63,407 nt of DNA, from assembly GCA_016185015.1 (NCBI GenBank), contig JACPOI010000033.1:1-63407 (forward strand), in the 5' to 3' direction. The notes below the pieces were generated by a model. The model saw only the letters and a list, made by a program, of their open reading frames with translations, had not been told where the DNA came from and did no database searches. This document shows positions 56,909 to 63,407 of this stretch, piece after piece. The position numbers and the translations under genes are program-made. Source of the DNA: Burkholderiales bacterium. GTDB taxonomy: Bacteria > Pseudomonadota > Gammaproteobacteria > Burkholderiales > Burkholderiaceae_C. The stretch's first letter is position 1; every line of letters begins with the position of its first letter.

Positions 56909-58423
56909 TCAGGCTCTTTTGCGCCAGATGGCCCACAGCAGCCCGGCCAGGCCGGCCAGCCACAGCGGCCACAAGCCCGTGTGTGCCACCCAGCGGGCGT
57001 AAAGTGTCAGGCCCTCGCGCCCCTCCACCTCGCCCCGCAACACGCCCCGGGTGTGGCGTGGCAGCTCTGCGATGACCTGACCGCGATGATCGATGATGGC
57101 GGTGGCGCCGGTGTTGGTGGCCCGTACGAAGGGGCGCTCGAATTCCAGCGCGCGCATGCGCGAGATGTGCAGGTGCTGGTCGATCGCCACGGTATTGCCG
57201 AACCAGGCGATGTTGCTGAGGTTGACGAAGACCGTGGGTGCCTGGGCCGGGTCACTGAACCGCGCACCCAGCTCCTCGCCGAACAGGTCTTCATAGCAGA
57301 TATTGGGGCCCAGCCGCTGGCCTTGCCATTCGAAAGCGGGCTGGCCGACGTTGCCCCGATGGAAGTCTCCAAGGGGGATGTTCATCAGGGCCGTGAACCA
57401 CTTGAAGCCACTCGGGATGAACTCGCCAAAGGGAACCAGATGGTGCTTGTCGTAGCGCCAGGGTGCCTGGCCCGGCGCCAGGCCTACGGCGGAATTGGTA
57501 TAGCCCTCGCGGTAGCTGCCCAGCGGCAATCCGATCAACGCCGCCTCGGCGCCAGTGGCATATCGCTGGCGCAGTGCGTCCCAGTAACCCTGGGGCAGTT
57601 GTTGCGGCAGCAGGGGCAAGGCCGTCTCGGGGGCCACGATCAGCGGTGCGTGTTGCTGCTGCAACTGCTCTGCGTACCAGCGCAAGGCCGTCGGCACGCC
57701 GGTGCCGGGCTGGAACTTCTCGTCCTGAGGGATATTGCCTTGCAGCAGGGCAACGCCCAGCCGCCCCGTGGAGCGGGTCACCGTGGCGCCATCCATCTGC
57801 AGCACGGAGGGCAGGGCCAGCAGGGCCAGGGCCGCCAGTCGCTGCCAGTGGCCACAGGCCCAGATCTGCGGGATCGTCATGGCCAGCCAGGCCGCCAGGG
57901 CCGAGATGCCATAGACCCCCAGCCACGGCGCGTAGCCGGCCAAAGGGCCCTCGACATGGGCGTAGCCGCTGCCGCCCCAGCCGAAACCCGTGAACCAGAC
58001 GCCGCGCGCCAGCTCCGCCAGCAACCAGAGCGCCGCAAACAGCAGGGCCCGCGCGGCCCGTTCGCGTGGGGCGTAGCGCACTTGCAGGGCGCAGGCCGCC
58101 GCATAGTAGAGCGACAGTGCGCCGGCCAGGGCCAGCACGGCGAGCACGGCCAGTGCGGCCGGTAGGCCGCCATAGGTGTGCATGGAGATGTAGAGCCACC
58201 AGAAAGTGGCAGCGAGCCAGGTCGTGGCAAACAGCCAGCCGGACAGGGCTGCCTGCTTCCAGTGCGTGCTGCGTTCGAGCTGCCAGGCCAGCAGGCCCAG
58301 CGCGAGCAGTTGCAGCCACCAGCGCGGCTGGCCGTCCCAAGGTGCGGCCATGGCCAGCGCCTGGGCCAGACCGGCCCCGCTGCTCAGGATCCAGGAGCCG
58401 ATGCGCGCCCAGCGCTCAGCCAT
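56909..58423 (-). CDS. lnt: Apolipoprotein N-acyltransferase
   Basis: A 504-residue inner-membrane enzyme that adds the third acyl chain to lipoproteins. The N-terminal half has about six helices and the C-terminal half a nitrilase-like domain. The catalytic triad is visible as Glu in IVAPETALPL, Lys in YDKHHLVPFGEF and Cys in PNICYEDLF. The last helix is LAGLAGLLWAIW. Start overlaps the corC stop by 8 bp. Confidence 0.95.
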   Translation of the reverse strand: MAERWARIGSWILSSGAGLAQALAMAAPWDGQPRWWLQLLALGLLAWQLERSTHWKQAALSGWLFATTWLAATFWWLYISMHTYGGLPAALAVLAVLALAGALSLYYAAACALQVRYAPRERAARALLFAALWLLAELARGVWFTGFGWGGSGYAHVEGPLAGYAPWLGVYGISALAAWLAMTIPQIWACGHWQRLAALALLALPSVLQMDGATVTRSTGRLGVALLQGNIPQDEKFQPGTGVPTALRWYAEQLQQQHAPLIVAPETALPLLPQQLPQGYWDALRQRYATGAEAALIGLPLGSYREGYTNSAVGLAPGQAPWRYDKHHLVPFGEFIPSGFKWFTALMNIPLGDFHRGNVGQPAFEWQGQRLGPNICYEDLFGEELGARFSDPAQAPTVFVNLSNIAWFGNTVAIDQHLHISRMRALEFERPFVRATNTGATAIIDHRGQVIAELPRHTRGVLRGEVEGREGLTLYARWVAHTGLWPLWLAGLAGLLWAIWRKRA

Positions 58424-59309
58424 GGGGCCCGGCCTTGCGCGGCACCACGGGCGAGACCTTGAACCACTTCACGGCACCGCCCTTGGTGTGCAGCACCACG
58501 AACCTCAGCCCGGCGATCACGTGCTGTTCCCCGCGCTTGGGCACATGCCCCATCTCATGGGCGATGAGCCCGCCGATGGTGTCGAAACTCTCTTGCGGGT
58601 CGCTGCCGGTGATCTTGGCTTCAAAGGCCTCGTTGACGCGCTCCACGGACGCGCCGCCGCTGACGCGGTAGGTCTGGTCGGCCAGGCCGAAGATGTCACC
58701 CTCGTCCTCGGAAATGTCGAACTCGTCCTCGATCTCGCCCACGATCTGTTCGAGCACGTCCTCGATGGTGATGAGCCCTGCCACGCGGCCGAACTCGTCG
58801 ATCACGATGGCCAGATGGTTGCGGTTGCCGCGGAATTCGTGCAGCAGATCGTTCAGGCCCTTGCTCTCCGGGACGAAGACCGCCGGGCGCAGCAGGGCGC
58901 GGATATTGAGCTCCGGCGCGCGCTGCAGCTTGAGCAGGTCCTTGGCCAGCAGGATGCCGATGATGTTCTCGCGCTCGCCTTCAAAGACCGGGAAACGCGA
59001 GTGCGCGGTGTCGATGATTACATGCAGCAGCTCATCGAAGGGCGCATTGATGTCGACCAGGTCCATGCGCGGTGCGGGCACCATGACGTCACCTGCCGTC
59101 ATCTCCGCCATGCGCAGCACCCCTTCAAGCATGTAGCGGGACTCGGCGCCGATGACCTCGTTGACCTCGGCCTCGGCCAGAGTTTCAATCAGCTCGGCGG
59201 TGGAGTCCGGTCCGGGGTGGATGAACTCGGCCAGTTTCTTCAGGAAGGTGCGCTTATCCTCTTTTTCAGGGGGACGCGCAGGGTAAGGGTCGGGCACTGA
59301 CTGCAGCAC
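58416..59309 (-). CDS. corC: CorC-type CBS-domain protein (magnesium/cobalt efflux-associated)
   Basis: A 297-residue soluble protein with two CBS domains (about 75-195: VMVPAPRMDLVDINAPFDELLHVIIDTAHSRFPVFEG; LLRPAVFVPESKGLNDLLHEF) and a C-terminal CorC_HlyC domain (ADQTYRVSGGASVERVNEAF). It belongs to the CorC/YbeX group named for magnesium and cobalt efflux, though a ribosome-related role has also been described for YbeX. It lies directly ahead of lnt, the usual corC-lnt pairing. Confidence 0.9.
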   Translation of the reverse strand: MLQSVPDPYPARPPEKEDKRTFLKKLAEFIHPGPDSTAELIETLAEAEVNEVIGAESRYMLEGVLRMAEMTAGDVMVPAPRMDLVDINAPFDELLHVIIDTAHSRFPVFEGERENIIGILLAKDLLKLQRAPELNIRALLRPAVFVPESKGLNDLLHEFRGNRNHLAIVIDEFGRVAGLITIEDVLEQIVGEIEDEFDISEDEGDIFGLADQTYRVSGGASVERVNEAFEAKITGSDPQESFDTIGGLIAHEMGHVPKRGEQHVIAGLRFVVLHTKGGAVKWFKVSPVVPRKAGPHG

Positions 59310-59382
59310 GGACGTGCATTTGTTGGGACCCCCATAGGATAGCGGATCATCATCTCAGGGCTGTGACTGGCACCTGCCGGCC

Positions 59383-60099
59383 TCAGGGGGCGGATTTGTG
59401 ACGCGCCTCACGCACGCCGCGGCGTACGTCCTGCAGACCGGTGATGAATTTCCAGAACTGTTTGGCCTGCACTTTGAGCCGGTAATCTGTCTGGGCCAGC
59501 TGTTCTTCGACCATTTCCGTCACTTGGCTCTCGAATGTGGAAGGCGGGAGGCGCAAGTATGCGCTTGCTTCAGAGCCATCGTACTCCACCTTGGCCCCCG
59601 CCTTGCGGGCAATGTTGAGCATGGCCTTGTTCTCGCTCAGGGCGTGGATGAACATCAGGTGCACCCCCTCGTTGCGGGCATGGCGCATGGCCCGCGCAAA
59701 GAGCTTGCTGCCATAGCCGTGACCACGCACCGAAGGCAGCACCGAGACGCCGAATTCAGCACAGGCATCGAAACTCTTGTCGACCGAATGCGCCAGATGG
59801 GCCATGGCCACCAGTTCTAGCCTGCGGTTGTAGATGCCGAAAATCGCATCTCGCTCGAAGTCCAGGGTGTCGACATAGGCCTGGATCTGGGCATCGTTGG
59901 CCAGATAGCCGAAGCGCAGGTAGCGATCATGCTCGTCCAGTGCCTGCAGATGGCGGGTTATGCGACCGTGGTGCCGGGCCCCGAGGCGCCGGATCACGGC
60001 GACCCATGGCGCCCTCGCGGTTGCGCTTTGCTCCGGGGGAAGCACCCGCAATAACTCATTGCCGCTTTCCGTTCCGGAATCTTCCTTGTTGACATCCAT
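59383..60099 (-). CDS. GNAT family N-acetyltransferase
   Basis: A 238-residue acetyltransferase with the acetyl-CoA motif A VSVLPSVRGHGYGSKLFARAMRHARNEG and the preceding beta-strand ELVAMAHLAH. Residues of about 30-60 (VIRRLGARHHGRITRHLQALDEHDRYLRFGY) form the N-terminal part. A helical tail of about 50 residues follows the fold (VTEMVEEQLAQTDYRLKVQAKQFWKF). The substrate is unknown. Divergent from the acyl-CoA ligase gene. Confidence 0.85.
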   Translation of the reverse strand: MDVNKEDSGTESGNELLRVLPPEQSATARAPWVAVIRRLGARHHGRITRHLQALDEHDRYLRFGYLANDAQIQAYVDTLDFERDAIFGIYNRRLELVAMAHLAHSVDKSFDACAEFGVSVLPSVRGHGYGSKLFARAMRHARNEGVHLMFIHALSENKAMLNIARKAGAKVEYDGSEASAYLRLPPSTFESQVTEMVEEQLAQTDYRLKVQAKQFWKFITGLQDVRRGVREARHKSAP

Positions 60100-60245
60100 G
60101 GCACGAATGTAAGGTGATTTTCCTTTTTCATCCAGTGGCCAGGCCGTCTTGACGCGTGCGTGACAGTTTTGGCCCGCTACCTAGGACAAGCCCGATGCCG
60201 CCATCGCCCCGGCTGCGTTCCAATAGCAAGCTCATGGAGTGATTG

Positions 60246-61931
60246 ATGGAAAAATTCTGGTTGCAAAGCTATCCTGCCGGCGTTCCCCACGATGTTGATC
60301 CGGGACAGTACAGTTCCCTGGCCCAGTTGCTGGAAGAGTCCTTCCGTAAAAACGCCACCCAGCCCTTCTCCGTCTGCATGGAGCGGTGGATGAGCTACCG
60401 GCAACTCGACGAGCTGTCCGCAGCGTTGGGGGCCTGGTTGCAGCGGCTGGGTTTGGAACCCGGCGCGCGCGTGGCCATCATGCTGCCCAACGTGCCGCAG
60501 TTTGCGGTCACCATGGCGGCCATCCTGCGTGCCGGCTACACCTGCGTGAACGTCAACCCGCTGTACACCGCTCGCGAACTTGAGCACCAGCTCAAGGATT
60601 CCGGGGCCACAGCCATCGTCGTGCTGGAGAACTTTGCCCACACGCTGGAGGAAGTCATCGAGCGCACCCCGGTCAAGCATGTGGTGCTCACCGCCTTCGG
60701 CGACCTGCTCGGCCCCTGGTACGGGCGCTGGCTCACCTTTGCCGTGCGCCACCTGGCCAAGATGGTCCCGCCCTTCAAGCTGCCGTTGACCGAGGGTCGC
60801 ACCGTGACGGCCTTTCGCAAGGCTCTGGCGGAAGGCGCTCACCACACACTCAAGCCTTCACCCGCCAACCTGGATTCAGTGGCGTTCCTGCAGTACACGG
60901 GCGGCACCACGGGGCTGAGCAAGGGCGCCGTGCTGACCCATCGCAATATCGTTGCGGCCATCCTGCAGGCCGAGGCCTGGTTCTCGCCCGCGCTGGACAA
61001 GGTGGGCAATGTGCGCAAGACCAACAGCGTTGCGGCATTGCCCCTGTACCATATCTTCGCGCTGACCTTGTGTTTCCTCGCGATCCGCTGGGGTTCGCAC
61101 ATGACCCTGATTCCCAATCCGCGCGACATCGGCAAGTTCATCGAAGTGCTTAAGCGCCGCCCTTTCCACATGCTGCCGGCCGTGAACACCCTGTTCAACG
61201 CCTTGCTGCAGCACCCTCAATTCCGCACCCTCGATTTCTCGCATCTCTGCATCTCTCAGGCCGGCGGCATGGCAGCCTCCGAGGGCACCGCCAGACACTG
61301 GCAGGAGGTGACGGGCTGTGCGATGGTCGAGGGCTGGGGCATGAGCGAGACCTGCGCCATCGGTACCAACAACCCCGTCACGACCACCAAATTCAGCGGC
61401 ACCATCGGCCTGCCGCTGCCCGGCGTCGAGATCGCCATCAAGGATGACGGCGGCAAGTCGCTGGCAGTTGGTGAATCGGGCGAAATCTGCATCAGGGGCC
61501 CGAACGTGATGACCGGCTATTACCAGCAGGCCGCCGAAACCGCCCAAGCCTTCACGCCTGACGGTTTCATGCGCACGGGCGACATCGGGATCATGGATGC
61601 GCAGGGTTACACCCGCATCGTCGACCGCAAGAAGGACATGATCCTGGTCAGCGGCTTCAACGTTTTCCCCAGCGAACTCGAGAATGTGATCTCCCTGTGC
61701 GACGGGGTGCTGGAGTGCGCAGTCATCGGCGTGCCCGACGCGAAGCAGGGTGAGGCCATCAAGGTTTACGTCGTGCGCAGCGACCCGACCCTGAGCGAGG
61801 ATGACGTGGCCAAATACTGCGCCCAGAACCTGACCGGCTACAAGCATCCCAAATACATCGAGTTCCGCGACGAGCTGCCCAAATCCAACGTCGGCAAGAT
61901 CCTGCGTCGCGAGTTGCGAGCCGGCAAGTGA
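60246..61931 (+). CDS. fadD: Long-chain-fatty-acid-CoA ligase
   Basis: A 561-residue AMP-forming acyl-CoA synthetase. Seen in the sequence: the P-loop QYTGGTTGLSKGAVLTH, GWGMSETCAIGTNNP, the FACS-type segment RTGDIGIMDAQGYTRIVDRKKDMILVSGFNVFP and the late catalytic Lys in LPKSNVGKILRR. The match to FadD across its length is strong; chain length is not proven. ATG at 60246 has GGAG 6 bp upstream. The stop overlaps the next gene start (GTGA), so the MBL gene is translationally coupled. Confidence 0.92.
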   Translation: MEKFWLQSYPAGVPHDVDPGQYSSLAQLLEESFRKNATQPFSVCMERWMSYRQLDELSAALGAWLQRLGLEPGARVAIMLPNVPQFAVTMAAILRAGYTCVNVNPLYTARELEHQLKDSGATAIVVLENFAHTLEEVIERTPVKHVVLTAFGDLLGPWYGRWLTFAVRHLAKMVPPFKLPLTEGRTVTAFRKALAEGAHHTLKPSPANLDSVAFLQYTGGTTGLSKGAVLTHRNIVAAILQAEAWFSPALDKVGNVRKTNSVAALPLYHIFALTLCFLAIRWGSHMTLIPNPRDIGKFIEVLKRRPFHMLPAVNTLFNALLQHPQFRTLDFSHLCISQAGGMAASEGTARHWQEVTGCAMVEGWGMSETCAIGTNNPVTTTKFSGTIGLPLPGVEIAIKDDGGKSLAVGESGEICIRGPNVMTGYYQQAAETAQAFTPDGFMRTGDIGIMDAQGYTRIVDRKKDMILVSGFNVFPSELENVISLCDGVLECAVIGVPDAKQGEAIKVYVVRSDPTLSEDDVAKYCAQNLTGYKHPKYIEFRDELPKSNVGKILRRELRAGK

Positions 61932-62860
61932 GCCCCGCCACCCTGCCGCCCGACATCGTTGTCCTCGAGCGCGGGTGGCTGTCTTCCAACAACATCCTGC
62001 TGCTGGGTCCGCAGCAATGCGCTCTGGTCGATAGTGGCTACGGCACGCACGCGGCACAGACGGTCGCACTGGTTCAGGCCAGGCTGGGCGTTCGCCCGCT
62101 GGACCTGCTCATCAACACCCATCTCCATAGCGATCACTGCGGCGGCAACGCCGCCTTGCAGACGGCGTATCCGGCGCTGCTGACGCATATCCCGCCGGGC
62201 CAGGCGGCAGCCGTGCGAAGATGGGACGAGGACGCGCTGAGCTACGTGGCCACAGGGCAGTACTGCCCCCGTTTCACCTACGATGAGCCACTCACCCCGG
62301 GCAATTCAATCCGCTTGGGTGCGCGGGACTGGGATATCCATGCGGCCCCGGGCCATGACCCCGACTCGGTCATTTTTTTCCAGCCTGAGCTGGGGATCCT
62401 GATATCGGCTGATGCTCTTTGGGCCAATGGTTTTGGCGTCGTTTTCCCCGAAATTGAGGGCGTTTCTGCCTTTGCCGAAGTTGGGCAGACACTTGATCTC
62501 ATAGACGCCTTGCGTCCCAGGCTGGTGATTCCCGGTCATGGCGCCGTCCTGCACGATGTCCCGGGCGCCTTGGACTACGCACGCCGGCGCCTGGACCAAT
62601 TCACAGCGGAGCCGCTTCGGCATGCGCGTTACGCCGCCAAAGTGCTGCTGAAATTCAAACTGCTGGAGGTCCAGCAGATCACCCGCAAGGACCTGCTGAG
62701 CTGGGCTCGCGTAACCAGCTATTTCAGCCTGCTGCAGGCACGTCACGATGCTCAGTCCGATTTCGACGCATGGATCGACGATCTGATCCAGGATCTGCTG
62801 CGATCTGGCGCAGCGCAGGCCATGGACATCTCCGGTGAGCCCGGCCTTCTGAATCAATAG
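61928..62860 (+). CDS. MBL-fold hydrolase coupled to acyl-CoA ligase
   Basis: A 310-residue metallo-beta-lactamase-fold protein. Metal motif NTHLHSDHCGGN, then HAAPGHDPDSVIFF, SADALWANGFG and VIPGHGAVL. The C-terminal helices (LKFKLLEVQQITRKDLLSW) form an accessory part. A GTG start at 61928 overlaps the fadD stop by 4 bp, so it is likely to act on the ligase product or a related thioester (inference). The function is unproven. Confidence 0.88.
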   Translation: MSPATLPPDIVVLERGWLSSNNILLLGPQQCALVDSGYGTHAAQTVALVQARLGVRPLDLLINTHLHSDHCGGNAALQTAYPALLTHIPPGQAAAVRRWDEDALSYVATGQYCPRFTYDEPLTPGNSIRLGARDWDIHAAPGHDPDSVIFFQPELGILISADALWANGFGVVFPEIEGVSAFAEVGQTLDLIDALRPRLVIPGHGAVLHDVPGALDYARRRLDQFTAEPLRHARYAAKVLLKFKLLEVQQITRKDLLSWARVTSYFSLLQARHDAQSDFDAWIDDLIQDLLRSGAAQAMDISGEPGLLNQ

Positions 62861-62873
62861 GCGATTTTCGTCC

Positions 62874-62912
62874 GCACAAATAAAAACGCCCCGTCACATG
62901 ACGGGGCGTTTT
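62874..62912 (-). terminator. rRNA operon terminator
   Basis: A 13-bp stem AAAACGCCCCGTC / GACGGGGCGTTTT (62883-62895 with 62900-62912) with a 4-nt loop. On the minus strand it follows the 5S gene and is followed by TTTTTATTTG. The A/T flanks on both sides also allow it to end the MBL gene on the plus strand. Confidence 0.92.
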
Positions 62913-62923
62913 CTGCTGTAAGA

Positions 62924-63038
62924 GCCTGACGATGACCTACTTTCACACGGGAACCCGCACTATCATCGGCGCTGAGGCGTTTCACTGTCCTGTTCGGGAT
63001 GGGAAGGAGTGGGACCACCTCGCTATGGTCATCAGGCA
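62924..63038 (-). rRNA. rrf: 5S ribosomal RNA
   Basis: On the minus strand the gene begins TGCCTGATGACCATAGCGAG and includes GGTCCCACTCCTTCCCATCC and CCCGAACAGG, diagnostic 5S sequences. It ends near CGTCAGGCT, giving about 115 nt. Ends may be off by a few bases. Confidence 0.95.
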
Positions 63039-63151
63039 TAACTTTTTGTCATCTTGACTGGGTCAAGACGACCAATTTATAGAGCGAATCAGCTTATTTT
63101 GAATGCGTCACTTGGCATAACTTCCTTGATTCGGCTGAATCAAAGTTATAG
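63039..63151 (-). other. 23S-5S internal transcribed spacer
   Basis: About 113 bp with two short dyads: TCTTGA/TCAAGA near 63050-63067, and TTGATTC/GAATCAA near 63127-63142 with an extension ATAACT/AGTTAT. These may act in RNA processing. No tRNA is present in the spacer. Confidence 0.75.
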
Positions 63152-63407
63152 GGTCAAGCCGCACGAGCAATTAGTATCAGTTAGCTTAACGCATTACTGC
63201 GCTTCCACACCTGACCTATCAACGTCCTGGTCTTGAACGACTCTTTAGGGGGCTCAAGGCCCCGGCAGATCTCATCTTGAAACGAGTTTCCCGCTTAGAT
63301 GCTTTCAGCGGTTATCTCTTCCACACATAGCTACCCGGCAATGCCACTGGCGTGACAACCGGTACACCAGAGGTGTGTCCACTCCGGTCCTCTCGTACTA
63401 GGAGCAG
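63152..63407 (-). rRNA. rrl: 23S ribosomal RNA, 3' end (partial)
   Basis: The minus strand has the 23S 3' end. The alpha-sarcin/ricin-adjacent stretch CTGCTCCTAGTACGAGAGGA lies at the right edge of the window, followed by GGACACACCTCTGGTG and AAGCATCTAAGCGGGAAAC, and it ends CTCGTGCGGCTTGACCC. The rest of the gene is outside the window. Confidence 0.95.

Noticed and set aside
63039-63151. tRNA in the 23S-5S spacer
   Set aside because: No cloverleaf or CCA-adjacent arms could be formed. Only short processing-type dyads are present.

Overview
The window is high-GC DNA that reads as a betaproteobacterial chromosome, most likely Burkholderiales and probably Comamonadaceae. Three things support this: the protein sequences, the co-occurrence of aceK, isovaleryl-CoA dehydrogenase and a LiuR-type regulator, and an intergenic repeat at 52321-52424 that I recall from many Comamonadaceae genomes. 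Coding density is very high. No gene-free stretch exceeds about 300 bp before the rRNA genes; the longest, about 260 bp, holds a TPP riboswitch. I saw no tRNA gene, CRISPR array or prophage. The right edge enters an rRNA operon on the minus strand (5S, then the 3' end of 23S). The left edge may carry the end of an insertion sequence.

Layout. 1-8200: nitronate monooxygenase, prfC (RF3), hydrolases, a MASE1-PAS-GGDEF protein and a tandem DUF4399 protein with a possible FNR-type box. 8247-13982: one very long UvrA-like gene made of two fused UvrA units (four ABC ATPase domains). 14124-17701: orphan branched-chain amino acid-type binding protein, two small proteins of unknown function, and an MHS-type MFS transporter. 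17829-27467: minus-strand run with HMG-CoA lyase, a hydroxyacid reductase, methylcrotonyl-CoA carboxylase alpha, bioD, bioF, bioA and methylcrotonyl-CoA carboxylase beta. 27605-37591: GST, a PAS-GGDEF-EAL protein, a second acyl-CoA dehydrogenase operon, SDR, MCP and thiolase. 37679-46493: thiC with its riboswitch, aceK, carbonic anhydrase, an LTA-synthase-like sulfatase, then liuR-thioesterase-liuA. 46610-52266: metallo-beta-lactamase (MBL)-fold hydrolase, HPP-CBS protein, methyltransferase, DUF4010 protein and YgjP-type metalloprotein. 52420-59309: plsC, gmhB, glyS, glyQ, lnt, corC. 59383-62860: GNAT, acyl-CoA ligase and an MBL hydrolase.

The unifying theme is leucine/isovalerate catabolism. 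A near-identical 22-26 bp palindrome (half-site TTGACGTTTAC) occurs at three places: upstream of the carboxylase-biotin operon, upstream of a second acyl-CoA dehydrogenase operon, and between liuR and an MBL hydrolase. This predicts one regulon, probably controlled by the MerR-family LiuR encoded here. It would couple isovaleryl-CoA dehydrogenase, methylcrotonyl-CoA carboxylase, the biotin genes that supply the carboxylase cofactor, and HMG-CoA lyase. The usual liuC (methylglutaconyl-CoA hydratase) is not in the window; bioAFD sits where it is often found.
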